The notes beneath the pieces were generated by a model. The model ran no database searches. It was not told where the DNA came from and saw only the letters and a program-made list of their open reading frames with translations. A DNA stretch of 64,000 bases. Source: a virus. Where the stretch lies: the IMG/VR virus record IMGVR_UViG_3300050821_014313, positions 1 to 64,000 of that record; one strand, given 5' to 3'. Shown here piece after piece: positions 8,559-17,947 of this stretch; position 1 is the first letter of the stretch; each line of letters begins with the position of its first letter. Position numbers and translations under genes: made by a program.

Positions 8559-9095
8559 ATGCAGATAGAAACAACGCAGGTAAGGCTACGACTAGTCGGC
8601 GAGAAGGACGTCTTTCCCGACGGCAGCGAAGGCCGAGAAGTCCTGAACGAAATCAAGAAGCGAAACAAGAAAGAACACATCTGGCTGAACGACGAGATCG
8701 GGAAGTACATCTCGATCATGTACGATGCGCACGAGTTTAGGTTCCGGCCGGGGAAGGCAATAACCGTTGGCAAGGTTGTTGCGAATGCGCTCAGACGGTC
8801 GTCCGCGCTGATGATCGGTCCGGACTACCTTAACGGACCTATCCTCCCTATGATCGTGGTTGACAAGGAGTTTACGTTGGGCGAGGAGCTCGTCGACGGC
8901 TCAAAGCCGATGACACAGACTACCTGCTCGGTTTGCTTTGTCGATCAGCTGACGCTGCCCAAGCTCATGCGGCATCTTGAGAAGCACCGTAGCGATCATC
9001 CTGAGCTCTTTGAGGAGCCCGATGCGCTGCCGTGGGACGGCGAAGGCGAGATTGCTAACCCGTTGGTTGAGGCTGACGGAGCCGACGGAGAATAG
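8559..9095 (+). CDS. Virion-region protein with a C2H2 zinc finger
   Basis: 178 aa. ATG 8559 follows CAGGAGAAG and is preferred over 8538. Residues 1-115 form an unrecognised mixed alpha/beta region. Then C123-x2-C126-x12-H139-x3-H143 exactly fits the classical C2H2 zinc-finger spacing, followed by an acidic tail. It lies just after the capsid gene among head genes, so it may be a head-completion or DNA-associated virion protein, or an expression regulator. Function not established. Confidence 0.7.
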   Translation: MQIETTQVRLRLVGEKDVFPDGSEGREVLNEIKKRNKKEHIWLNDEIGKYISIMYDAHEFRFRPGKAITVGKVVANALRRSSALMIGPDYLNGPILPMIVVDKEFTLGEELVDGSKPMTQTTCSVCFVDQLTLPKLMRHLEKHRSDHPELFEEPDALPWDGEGEIANPLVEADGADGE

Positions 9096-9097
9096 CA

Positions 9098-9358
9098 ATG
9101 ATCACATCAATAGTGGTTATTGGCGAAAGCAAGGCAGCACGCCCTCAACCTACTTTGAATCGTCTTGTCATGCCAACACGGCTTCCTCACTATACTGATC
9201 ATATTGGGGCTGCGCATGATCGGGCATGGCGTGCTGCGAGGATACGTTGGTTCGGAGGATACCTTCCGTCGCTTCGGTTGTGGAAGAAAGCTCGATTTCT
9301 TATTCGCGGCTTCGCAACCACGATCGCAGCTCTAAACGATGATTGGAGATTTAACTAA
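9098..9358 (+). CDS. Small basic Trp/Arg-rich protein
   Basis: 86 aa, starting 2 nt after the previous stop and ending on a TAATG overlap with the next gene, which supports it as a real operon member. It is basic with many W, R, H and A residues (for example HDRAWRAARIRWFGGY). No family or motif recognised. Confidence 0.6.
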   Translation: MITSIVVIGESKAARPQPTLNRLVMPTRLPHYTDHIGAAHDRAWRAARIRWFGGYLPSLRLWKKARFLIRGFATTIAALNDDWRFN

Positions 9359-9933
9359 TGCCAACTGCTCCGGAGTGGTTTGAACGGTCGCTTAAGTTGT
9401 ACGACGCCGATTTAGCTGTTCGGTGGGGCGAGAAAATCGGCCAGTGGTGTATCGAGCGGACCGCCGTAATCACCCCGGACGAGATCGGTTACATGCGCAA
9501 GCGTAAGCTGCGCACGAAAGCGTTCGTAAACTCTCCCCCTCGGACTGCATCGCCAGCGAGTATTGCGCAGCATCTACGTCTCTGGCTACAGCTATCGGAG
9601 GAGCTTGCGGCTGCTCGGTTGAACCGAAGAATAATTGTCTTCGTGCGAGAGCTCGCTCCTCCGGTGTTTGATTTGCTCGCGGCGGCGGACATCAAGCGTT
9701 ACGGCGGTTACGCTCGCTTCGCGGACGAGCTCGAGAAAGCCGAAGCGCGCAAGGAGTCTGACGCCGAGCGTATCCTCGCGAACAAACGCAACGCGTACAA
9801 CAAAGAAATCTGGGGAATGCTCGATCATATCTGGAGGAAGAAAGAAGACAAGTTGCTTAACGGCGAGCGCTCGATGCCTAAGCTCCTTGGGCTGCGTGAG
9901 GACGAACCAATCATTCAGCTAACCGATGTATAA
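9358..9933 (+). CDS. Hypothetical protein in head-tail region
   Basis: 191 aa, mostly helical and rich in Arg, Lys, Leu and Ala, with a charged stretch at about 120-150. It starts on a TAATG overlap and is followed after 20 nt by the head-tail adaptor gene, so a connector role is possible from position. The TATAAT at its end (about 9928) has no good -35 and is probably coding chance. No recognised domain. Confidence 0.65.
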   Translation: MPTAPEWFERSLKLYDADLAVRWGEKIGQWCIERTAVITPDEIGYMRKRKLRTKAFVNSPPRTASPASIAQHLRLWLQLSEELAAARLNRRIIVFVRELAPPVFDLLAAADIKRYGGYARFADELEKAEARKESDAERILANKRNAYNKEIWGMLDHIWRKKEDKLLNGERSMPKLLGLREDEPIIQLTDV

Positions 9934-9953
9934 TCAGGCAGGAGAGTGCGTTT

Positions 9954-10694
9954 ATGCCTGGACCCGGATTCCTAACTGGCCAAGATCTGATCGACGGGGC
10001 GAACTCGCGCCTTGCTGGTTACCAAAACGCGATCGATTCCGATGGATTACTTAGCTTCTTAAACGAAGCTAAGGACGAAGTCTGGGCCGCGCTCAAGAAC
10101 CTGCACACCGAGTACTTCGAGCAGTCCACACAAAACACCGACTCGACTCAATTAAACTTCTTCCCGCTCGATCAAAACGGCAACATTCTCCCAGGAAACT
10201 CGCTCCAGACCAATCTTCGTCAATACACTCTGCCGGCCGATTTTCGCGAGATCAAGTTCATCGAGGTTACTCTCCAAGGGTACGAGCAAACGGTGTTTAC
10301 GTACCGGCCGATCGACAGCGAGGATTTTCGTACCGCTCGACGCTCCGCGAACGTCGATCCAACACTATCGCCGACTGTCGAGTACTTCTACACGATCAGC
10401 GGAAAGAACCAATTGGTTCTCGCGCAGTTTCCCGAAGTGAACTTCACCGCGACTCTGTGGTACATCCGCGATCTGATAGACTTCACCGCGACCGATACGA
10501 TTGATCAGATTCTCTTCCCATACAGCAAGAAGATGGAGACTTACGCGGTCAAGATGGCGATGCTTAGCTTGCAGGATCCTGGGCAGATCACTGCGTGGCA
10601 GCAACAATGGAGAGAGTCGCTGCATACGATTGAGACTAGCGCGAGTCCGCGGAATCAAGCCGACGCCGAGTACGTTGAAGATTTCTTAGGTTAG
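9954..10694 (+). CDS. Probable head-tail adaptor (tail tubular A-like)
   Basis: 246 aa, ribosome binding site CAGGAGAG. The helical N-terminus (LLSFLNEAKDEVWAALKNL), a beta-rich middle with FREIKFIEV, and a helical C-terminus (ILFPYSKKMETYAVKMAML) match the general pattern of podovirus adaptor proteins that bind under the portal. The large beta-rich nozzle-like protein follows 9 nt later, as in T7-type and P22-type tails. Confidence 0.7.
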   Translation: MPGPGFLTGQDLIDGANSRLAGYQNAIDSDGLLSFLNEAKDEVWAALKNLHTEYFEQSTQNTDSTQLNFFPLDQNGNILPGNSLQTNLRQYTLPADFREIKFIEVTLQGYEQTVFTYRPIDSEDFRTARRSANVDPTLSPTVEYFYTISGKNQLVLAQFPEVNFTATLWYIRDLIDFTATDTIDQILFPYSKKMETYAVKMAMLSLQDPGQITAWQQQWRESLHTIETSASPRNQADAEYVEDFLG

Positions 10695-10703
10695 TTTTAA
10701 GCT

Positions 10704-12956
10704 ATGGGCGCAGCAGAGAAAGTATCCCGTTACAATCTTATAACTGGCGAGGACACTTACGCCTCCCAAACCTCGCAGAACCCTGCGACCGCACGTAAGC
10801 TCGCTTCGTGGATTCCCGCGGACGACGGCCAGCTCACTCGCGAGTTACTAGACGTAAAATTTAACACCACGCAGTTGTCTGGGCCAGTAGTTGGACTTTA
10901 CGAGTACGACTGGAACGATCTGACTGGTACGGTCAACCGAACGTACTTCGCCGCTGCTCGCACCGACTTCAACCCCGGGACGCAAACCTGCAACTTATAC
11001 TTCTTCACCACTGCTGGGCCGTTCGTCCAAGTCGCGTCGAACCAAACCACAATCAATCCTCTTGCTGGAGTCCCAGCGTGCGTGACCATCAACAATCTTT
11101 TCCACGTCACCGACGGCTCGTACTCGTACGTCTACGACGGCCCAAACAACGTCTGGTACATCGAGGGGTACTTCACTACGACTGAGTTCGGTTCAATCGA
11201 CACGCAGTCCGCAGGCAGCTTAACTCTTGCGATCGGACGTTACTACTGGATCGGCTACGCCGATCACACTCACAATCATGAGTCGGATGCGATTACGTTC
11301 TTTCCTTTGGGCTCGGTGAACACTCTATTCACCGGTCCGATCACAAGTAAAGAAGTCAAAGTCTATCCGTTTACTGGACTAGCCTCGTGCTCGCCTGGAT
11401 CAGGTATAGTTACTCGCTCGTCTTCGGGCGATAATCCAGGTCCGTCTGCGGCTCAAGCCACGCTACTCATTCAACCTGGATTTTACGATCCTAGTCGGAT
11501 TCGTTTTGGTGTATGGATAAACGGGACACAGCTGACAGACAGTTTTGGAAATCCAGTCTACGTCGTAAACAATACTCCGGTGAATCTTGTTCTCAACGCG
11601 CATCCGACGCAGACGATTACAAACGGTCGCGCTGTGTTAGCTCCGTTGAAAACTACTCACTGGCATTTGTATGCTAGCGAGGTCGACGGCTCGCAGGTTG
11701 GACAACAGCTCGGAGAGATACCGTTAACGCAAAACTTATCCACAACTCCGTTTATCGATCAGGATCCGGGGATTAGTTCACCTTCTTCGTTGTTTCTTCC
11801 GATTTTTCGTCCAGTACGCAACGACGAGCCGCCGCCGAGCAAGATTCTCGAGGTGCACAAGTACCGTCAGTGGAGAGTACGTAAGAATCGACCGACGTTC
11901 TTCTCGTTCTCGGCGAACGAAGAAGTAACTTCGGGCGCGAATGGCTCTCCGCAAGAATCGTGGCCAGGGACCGATACGATCTACGGAACGTTCTCGGACA
12001 TCGTAAACGAGTACCCTTATCCTGATCAGTCGAACAACATCCGTGCGCTGATTAGTCACGCGGACGCGTTGTATATCTTCTCGGAGAAACAAGGACTGCC
12101 GCTGTATGGAGAATCGCTAGACGACTTTGCGCTCTCGCAGGTCACTGCGTTCGCAGTTGGCATTGCTGGACAATTCGCCGGAACAAGCACCCCAAGCGGG
12201 CTCGCGTTTCTCTCGTACGACCGTATGCTCTTTCTCTACCCGACAAGCAATTATCCCTGGGCATACGTGCCAAAAGACGTCAACGTCACCGACTCGTTAA
12301 TCGACATCGGCAAGCCGCAACGTAAGTCTTGGGAGCAGATTCAGTTCGCCGATATGAATAAAACCTGGGTCCGTAACTACCGTTTCGGCCGAAGAAACTG
12401 GTTGGTAGTCTCGGCAGTGCTCAACTCGACTTCTTGGCAGACTCTAGTCTACGACTTCAACACAAAAGGCTGGTTCCATCTCCAGCAAGGGTTTCAGTCG
12501 CTTGCGACGTTCGAGGTTAGCAATGGAGCGAAGATTCTGGTTGGCGGAGGCAGCGATGGGTTTGTTTACGTCGCTGACGATATCTCGGGAACTTATGTTT
12601 CTACTGGCCCGCATCCGAATGCGGTATGGCGACCAGCGTTGATCGACTTTGGCGCGCCCGATGACAAGCATGTGTTTATGTACGTTGAGTTGGAGTTTTC
12701 GTCGCCGGCTCTTGAAGCCGACACTCGAATCAACTACTACCTCGATCCTCCCGACGTCGACAACCCCGGGACTCCACGAACGCTCATCTTACAAAAAGTT
12801 AAGAACGTTGGGGCTAATCTTTATCGTGGCTGGGCGACTGGTGGGAACGCTTGTCATCGTTTGCTTCTCGAAGTCAATACTGCCGCGAGCACGAACGTAG
12901 GATCGATCCGATCGGCTAAGCTCGTTGCTTGCAAGATCGTAGGGTTGGTGAACTAA
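10704..12956 (+). CDS. Probable tail nozzle (tail tubular B-like) protein
   Basis: 750 aa, beta-rich with many aromatic residues and NTT/GT-type turns, no coiled coil. Size, position after the adaptor and composition fit the podovirus nozzle that forms the short tail tube and carries the spikes. N-terminal residues 10-60 (MGAAEKVSRYNLITGEDTY onward) suggest a decoration of multiple beta-propeller-like strands. The next gene starts within its stop (TAATG). No catalytic motif seen. Confidence 0.65.
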   Translation: MGAAEKVSRYNLITGEDTYASQTSQNPATARKLASWIPADDGQLTRELLDVKFNTTQLSGPVVGLYEYDWNDLTGTVNRTYFAAARTDFNPGTQTCNLYFFTTAGPFVQVASNQTTINPLAGVPACVTINNLFHVTDGSYSYVYDGPNNVWYIEGYFTTTEFGSIDTQSAGSLTLAIGRYYWIGYADHTHNHESDAITFFPLGSVNTLFTGPITSKEVKVYPFTGLASCSPGSGIVTRSSSGDNPGPSAAQATLLIQPGFYDPSRIRFGVWINGTQLTDSFGNPVYVVNNTPVNLVLNAHPTQTITNGRAVLAPLKTTHWHLYASEVDGSQVGQQLGEIPLTQNLSTTPFIDQDPGISSPSSLFLPIFRPVRNDEPPPSKILEVHKYRQWRVRKNRPTFFSFSANEEVTSGANGSPQESWPGTDTIYGTFSDIVNEYPYPDQSNNIRALISHADALYIFSEKQGLPLYGESLDDFALSQVTAFAVGIAGQFAGTSTPSGLAFLSYDRMLFLYPTSNYPWAYVPKDVNVTDSLIDIGKPQRKSWEQIQFADMNKTWVRNYRFGRRNWLVVSAVLNSTSWQTLVYDFNTKGWFHLQQGFQSLATFEVSNGAKILVGGGSDGFVYVADDISGTYVSTGPHPNAVWRPALIDFGAPDDKHVFMYVELEFSSPALEADTRINYYLDPPDVDNPGTPRTLILQKVKNVGANLYRGWATGGNACHRLLLEVNTAASTNVGSIRSAKLVACKIVGLVN

Positions 12957-13519
12957 TGGCCGGAAGATACACTCGAGTCAATCGTGCGTTGCCTACAATC
13001 ACAAACGTTGGCCAACTCCAGCAATACATGGCGACGTGGAAGAACACAATTACTCGCGCGTTGAAGCGACCAGCTCCTCCGCCGCCACCGCAAAACTTCA
13101 CCGCAACCAACTCACGAGGTGGGATCGTGCTTACGTGGACCCCTGGAAGCTTAGTCGGCACGCACAACGCCGGAGTGATCTCGGCTCCTGGCACGCCCGA
13201 CGGATACGAGATCGTAAAATCGCCTTCGGGTAACTTCATGAGTGACCTGACGATTATTCCGATTCGCGATCCTGCTGCAACAACTTACTTCGACTCGGTC
13301 GGCGGGCACCCGCAAACAGCAAGCTACCGCATACGCACTACCGCAGGTACTCCGACCAGCTCGTACGCTCAACACGGTCCCGAGTCTGGCGTGGTCACTC
13401 ACACCAGCATCGACAGCAGCGATACTTCGACCACGCCTACGAGCAAACGCGACAACTACACAAGCGATAAGGTTCGCGCGACAGCCTCGCGCGGTCGTTA
13501 TGGAGCGTTTCTACAATGA
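12956..13519 (+). CDS. Fibronectin III-like tail protein
   Basis: 187 aa. ATG 12956 overlaps the previous stop and is preferred over 12929. A short helical N-terminus (1-45), a PPPPPP linker, then an FN3-like domain: QNFTATNSRGGIVLTWTPGS with the typical W, DGYEIVKS, and ASYRIRTTAG strands. The tail is Ser/Thr-rich. FN3 domains in tail proteins commonly mediate weak binding to cell-surface sugars. Confidence 0.7.
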   Translation: MAGRYTRVNRALPTITNVGQLQQYMATWKNTITRALKRPAPPPPPQNFTATNSRGGIVLTWTPGSLVGTHNAGVISAPGTPDGYEIVKSPSGNFMSDLTIIPIRDPAATTYFDSVGGHPQTASYRIRTTAGTPTSSYAQHGPESGVVTHTSIDSSDTSTTPTSKRDNYTSDKVRATASRGRYGAFLQ

Positions 13520-14040
13520 GAATGAAAAACATAAACACTCGACCGGTGCGCGGCAGCGATCTAGCTGCGCTTGAGCGTTGGCGCAAAGCTTATTGGGAAG
13601 GGGATCTCGAGATTCCATTCGGGTACGAGCGTGCCGATGGAACAGTTACGACTGCTGTTGGAACAAAGGACGGAAAGATCCTCAACGCGCTGACTGGCAA
13701 GCGTGCGATTGTGTGCGACCCGTTGATTGTCAATCCAGACGCCGATCACGTAGATGTAGTTGCCGCGCTGTACTTACTTGAGCGTAATCTAACTTATGAA
13801 GCTCAACGCTACGGCGCGGTCGAGAGCTATATTGCCGTCCCGAATCAGCTGGAGAAGTACCATCGGATTGTCGAGAACGCCGGCTACGTTCGAACGGTCG
13901 AGAATTGCACGGTTTTCCGGCGGGCGCTAGCCGATGAGACTGTGCCGTTGCTTGGGCCCGAACGCGATGAGCTGCTGCGTGCGATGGAGGGCGAAGAACC
14001 TACGAAAGAGGTAGAATTAGTCGAGGAGACCACAAAGTGA
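13516..14040 (+). CDS. Possible GNAT-like protein in tail module
   Basis: 174 aa, starting on an ATGA overlap with the FN3 gene. The pattern of an N-terminal TRPVRGSDLAALERW helix, a central strand, DVVAALYLLERN helix and C-terminal VENAGYVRTVENCTVFRR resembles GNAT acetyltransferase folds, including the R-x2-D start and late G-[YF] motif. A clear acetyl-CoA loop (Q/RxxGxG/A) is not evident, so it may be a degenerate or structural relative. Similar GNAT-like genes are found in phage tail operons. Confidence 0.45.
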   Translation: MRMKNINTRPVRGSDLAALERWRKAYWEGDLEIPFGYERADGTVTTAVGTKDGKILNALTGKRAIVCDPLIVNPDADHVDVVAALYLLERNLTYEAQRYGAVESYIAVPNQLEKYHRIVENAGYVRTVENCTVFRRALADETVPLLGPERDELLRAMEGEEPTKEVELVEETTK

Positions 14041-14663
14041 TTCAATCCAGCCGGATGAGCCCAAGAGAGTTTATCGTATTCGTTTTGTCGCATCCGGTCA
14101 GCGGAGCCAAAAAAGGCCGGTCCGCCGCGAACACCGCAACAACGGGATTGAACAACGTTGGGTCGACCGCAGCTGGTCTAGCCGGGACCGACACAGGACT
14201 ACAAACCTCGGCTCGCAACACCGCGGCTCCGTTCGCTGCTAGCCTAATTCCTAAGGCCGGAGGCGGTCTTTCGCCCTACGCTGCCTCGCAGTTTGGTCAG
14301 GAAAAACAAGAAATCGGCAAGACGTACAACGACCTAAGTCAGGTCGGGATCAAGCAGTTAGGTAATCGCGGGTTGGCTGCTCCGGGCGCGAGCGCAAGCA
14401 TCGTCAACTCCGACAATCGAGCAGCGGGCGACGCGACGACCGCAGCGTACAACCAAGCTTTGCAGTCCTCGCTTGGCCAAGGACTCGCCGGTATCGGTTA
14501 CCAACAAGGCCAACAGCAAATCTACAACCCGAACCAACCGCTGCAAACCGCGACCGGGGCTTACAACGGAGCGGTCAGCGGAGGCAAGGCGATCAATTCT
14601 ATGGGCTCGACTCTAGGCGATATTGGAGCTGGGTTGAGCGGTATTGCTGGTTTAGCTGTCTAA
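14037..14663 (+). CDS. Gly/Ala-rich internal virion protein candidate
   Basis: 208 aa, GTG start on a GTGA overlap. It is rich in G, A, S, Q and T, with small-residue amphipathic stretches (AGLAGTDTGLQTSARNTAA; IGAGLSGIAGLAV at the end) typical of proteins ejected into or across the host envelope. It is the first of four adjacent genes of this kind, similar in layout to T7 gp14-gp16 or P22 gp7/20/16, but no homology can be claimed. Confidence 0.55.
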   Translation: MIQSSRMSPREFIVFVLSHPVSGAKKGRSAANTATTGLNNVGSTAAGLAGTDTGLQTSARNTAAPFAASLIPKAGGGLSPYAASQFGQEKQEIGKTYNDLSQVGIKQLGNRGLAAPGASASIVNSDNRAAGDATTAAYNQALQSSLGQGLAGIGYQQGQQQIYNPNQPLQTATGAYNGAVSGGKAINSMGSTLGDIGAGLSGIAGLAV

Positions 14664-14675
14664 GGAGCACTCTTC

Positions 14676-16541
14676 GTGGCAGGATCCGATAACACAGACG
14701 CGGTTAATGCGGTCGCGAGCGGAAACGATCCGTTTCAACTAGGCACGACCTCGCTTAAAAAGGGCAGGAGCTCGTTGTTTCCGGCTCCGGCCGGCGACGC
14801 CTCGACTCAGCCACCCTTGCCTTTTGGTCCTCAGCAAGACGCAGCAGTAGTCGCCTCGCAAAGCAACAGCGACGGCAGCTCTACGCATCTCGTGCATGTT
14901 CCTCCAGCGATTCACGCAGCAGTGAAAGCACAGAATTCAGCAGTTAAGCCCGAAGCAGATTCGACAGCGATGAAGGTTGCGCCAGAAGCAGGCTTGTCGG
15001 GTCAGCAAGGAGCAGCAGCTGACGGCACTGGCAATGGCTCTGGGCAGAGCTCAACTACTCCTGTTGGCGGTCGAGCCGCGCGCCCTACTACCGAAGCCGC
15101 CTCAACAACTCCAGCTGCTGCTGGCAACCCTGGCGAGCCCGATGTTTCGTCGATTCAAGCCGGAGGTCAGGACGAAGCCGCGAAAGCTGTTGCTCAGCAA
15201 GACAATACTGCGCTACCTACGCTCAAGCCTCAAGGAGGTTCGTCTGCGATTGCTCGCTTTCTTTCCCGCTTTAGTGGTACTGCTGGGCCAACTCCCGACC
15301 CTGGGGAAAAGTATACGGGCCCGACGAACCCGACAGAGTTAGCGGCTAGCGAGAAAGCCTCGCCGTTGGGCAAGCTTGCGTCGATTGCTGGTCGTGTTGG
15401 CAACGCCGCGATGGCCGTAGGCGGCACGCCCGAACAAAAACAAATCGCCGAGCAACGCGCAGAGTTCGTGCCGAAGACTCAGCTTGAGTTACAGGCACTA
15501 AAGAACGAACAAGCGTTTCATGGCGCGATGGCAACAGCTGCTTTGCAACGAGCGTCGACTGGCGAAGAAAAAGCGCAAGAGATAAAATCGAAAGACACTG
15601 CCGCGATGCGCGCCAAAGGCTACGTTCCAGACGAGAGCGGTGTGGGTTATCGTGCGATGACTCCAGACGAAATCATGAACGACCAGACTCTTCGTCAGAA
15701 GCAGGATCTCGCGACGGCCGCAATCAGCCTAAAGTCCGCGCAGGCTCAAGCTCAGCGTGCGACTGCTGACTTCAACACGAACCCCGATAACGCCCGACTC
15801 AAGCAAATGCACGAAGAAGCAATGAGCAGGCTCGCGATCGCTCAATCCAACATGCACATCGCGCAGGGTCGCTTGGGCTTAGAAGCTCAGAACCAAGCGA
15901 TGCACGGACAAGAAGACTTGCTTAACCTTGGCCGGAATCCTTTGACTGGCGAGATTGCTGGCCAGGGTCCGACGAAGCTCCCGCCAACCATGATGGCTGA
16001 TGCGCAGAACAATCCTGTGCCTTACAAAGGCCAGTCGATTTACGCACCAACTCAAACCATGAAGAACGCATCGGCTCAGGCACAGATTGTTAAGGCTGAG
16101 CTCGATCCAACAATCGCAATGCTGCAAGCGCAGCGTGACGAGATCGGACCGGTTATTGGTCGATGGAACGCTTGGACGCAAGGCCAGCTTGGTGTCGATA
16201 ATCCTTCGTTCGCGGCGTTGCAAGGCAACCAAACTATGATGGCGACGGCGCTCGCGCTGATGCATGCTCGCGGTCGCTTACCCGACAACCTCCGTATCGA
16301 ATTCGACAAGATGATCAAAGCGCCACAGCAATCGCCCGACAACCTAATCGCGACGCTGAACGCGGTTGCGCCTTGGGTCGACGATATGGTGAAGCAAGGA
16401 AAGATTCCTGAGTACGGAGAGACTCCAGCCGGCGCGAAAAGTCCAATACATAAGGCTGCGGCGGCCGGCGGCGGCAGCTCCTCGGGCTCTTCGCGCAAGC
16501 TCTCTCCCGAAGAATGGGATAAGCTCCACGGAGGTCGCTAA
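14676..16541 (+). CDS. Large low-complexity ejection-type protein
   Basis: 621 aa, GTG start after AAGGAGCACTCTTC. The N-terminal 250 residues are Ala/Gly/Ser/Gln/Pro-rich and probably disordered. The middle (about 255-420) is predicted long helix with KTQLELQALKNEQAFHGAM and many A/Q/K heptads, and the C-terminal part is helical with a Gly/Ser tail. Location in the internal protein block suggests packaging in the head and release with the DNA. No enzymatic motif recognised. Confidence 0.6.
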   Translation: MAGSDNTDAVNAVASGNDPFQLGTTSLKKGRSSLFPAPAGDASTQPPLPFGPQQDAAVVASQSNSDGSSTHLVHVPPAIHAAVKAQNSAVKPEADSTAMKVAPEAGLSGQQGAAADGTGNGSGQSSTTPVGGRAARPTTEAASTTPAAAGNPGEPDVSSIQAGGQDEAAKAVAQQDNTALPTLKPQGGSSAIARFLSRFSGTAGPTPDPGEKYTGPTNPTELAASEKASPLGKLASIAGRVGNAAMAVGGTPEQKQIAEQRAEFVPKTQLELQALKNEQAFHGAMATAALQRASTGEEKAQEIKSKDTAAMRAKGYVPDESGVGYRAMTPDEIMNDQTLRQKQDLATAAISLKSAQAQAQRATADFNTNPDNARLKQMHEEAMSRLAIAQSNMHIAQGRLGLEAQNQAMHGQEDLLNLGRNPLTGEIAGQGPTKLPPTMMADAQNNPVPYKGQSIYAPTQTMKNASAQAQIVKAELDPTIAMLQAQRDEIGPVIGRWNAWTQGQLGVDNPSFAALQGNQTMMATALALMHARGRLPDNLRIEFDKMIKAPQQSPDNLIATLNAVAPWVDDMVKQGKIPEYGETPAGAKSPIHKAAAAGGGSSSGSSRKLSPEEWDKLHGGR

Positions 16542-17947
16542 TGGCCGAAGACAACAGCGATCTGACACAAAATCCAACTTTTCAGTCTTGGCCTAGCGAG
16601 AAGCAGCACGCGTACTTGCTGGATCAGTCTCCTGCTTACGCGGGGTTTCCCGCCGACAAGCAGAACGCGTACCTAAGCTATCTGAACGGCAAGCCGACGT
16701 ACGGTCCGCACCAAGCAGCAGCTGCACCCAAGCCTACTCCTACCTCGCAAGCTGATATTTCTCGCGGTCTGAGCAAGCTTCCTCCGGTTGAGTTCAACGA
16801 TCTAAGCTCCTACGGCAACGCAACTATTTCTGGGCTCGACTCGGTTGGTCGTGGAGTGGCTGGAGCAGCGTCTGCTCTTGGTAGTGCTATTGCTCATCCT
16901 TGGGACACAATTCGCGGGATCAAGAATGCGGTTACTTCGGCCCCGGACACGCTCTCACAGATTCCAGCAGCTGTTAGCGACATAAACTCCTCGGCAGATC
17001 CGATCAGTGCTTACGGCAAGGTTGCGCAGGAAACTGCTGGCCAAGGTGCGGGTCAAGCAGCAGTCGCTGCCGCAACTATGGGTTTACCTAAGCTCGCTGG
17101 AGCTGGAGCTCGCGCTCTAAGCAGCGGAACTGGTATTCCTGGAACGGCTTCGCGAGTGCTCCAAACTGGCCTAAAAACTGCCGAGAACTTTGACGTGACG
17201 AAGCCGGGGAAATCTATTGGTGCGATCGGTGATACATACGAGTCTACGTCTCAGCCTGGGCGATTACTCTCAGCGACGAACAAAGCAGTCGAGCAAGGCC
17301 GCGCGAATCCAGTGAAAACTGTCATTCCTACAGACGCTGAGCAAGCGATCAGCGAAGGCCGTGCGAATCCATTACCAACAAAACTCAAGCCACAGCCTAC
17401 ACCAGCTGAAGCCGCAATTAAATCAGGTAAGGCTTCGCCTCTGCGCACTCGCATACCAGCTTCAGTTCTGCGCGAGCAACCTCCGACTCCGCCGGAAGAA
17501 ATCGCTCGTGCCGCTGCGCTCGACAAAGTACTCAAATCGACCCCTGGCAACCTCGCGAACGTTCCAACGCCTCCTGGCAATGCGGCAGTTCTAGGCGACC
17601 TTGGTCCTTCTGCGCCTCCACAAGCTGAAGAGCTTGCTCGCAGACCTCTTCCTGCTGCCGAGCCGGCCGCTCGCCGCGCGTTTGAGCAATCTACTCCCGG
17701 GGCGCTCGGAGGCATTCGTCCGCCCGCCGACACACCAGCTGCCGCGATCCCACGGTCTTCTATTCCTGATGTCTCGCTTGTTCCTGAGCCTCGCTCTCTC
17801 TTCCCTGGCGAGCAACCAAACTACATGGCGAACGTTCCGCGCGAGGAGCTACCGGGACTCGCCGACATCGCTAAGCCTGGGGCTGGTCAGCAGCTACAGC
17901 AGCTTGGTAAACGCGTGATTTATATTCCTCGGGAGGCGCTGAAGTAG
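16541..17947 (+). CDS. Ejection-type protein with short internal repeats
   Basis: 468 aa, starting on a TAATG overlap. The N-terminus has two copies of a W/F-P-x2-KQ-x-AYL unit (SWPSEKQHAYLL, GFPADKQNAYLS). Three related units with a G(R/K)A(N/S)P core occur at about residues 245-305. An Ala/Gly-rich, weakly hydrophobic region at about 100-200 could interact with membrane. The rest is Pro/Ala-rich. Probably an internal virion protein delivered with DNA; not assignable to a known family. Confidence 0.6.
   Translation: MAEDNSDLTQNPTFQSWPSEKQHAYLLDQSPAYAGFPADKQNAYLSYLNGKPTYGPHQAAAAPKPTPTSQADISRGLSKLPPVEFNDLSSYGNATISGLDSVGRGVAGAASALGSAIAHPWDTIRGIKNAVTSAPDTLSQIPAAVSDINSSADPISAYGKVAQETAGQGAGQAAVAAATMGLPKLAGAGARALSSGTGIPGTASRVLQTGLKTAENFDVTKPGKSIGAIGDTYESTSQPGRLLSATNKAVEQGRANPVKTVIPTDAEQAISEGRANPLPTKLKPQPTPAEAAIKSGKASPLRTRIPASVLREQPPTPPEEIARAAALDKVLKSTPGNLANVPTPPGNAAVLGDLGPSAPPQAEELARRPLPAAEPAARRAFEQSTPGALGGIRPPADTPAAAIPRSSIPDVSLVPEPRSLFPGEQPNYMANVPREELPGLADIAKPGAGQQLQQLGKRVIYIPREALK

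Noticed and set aside
7079-8773. 564-aa open frame on the minus strand
   Set aside because: It runs antisense to the capsid gene, has no SD and reflects codon bias of the real gene.
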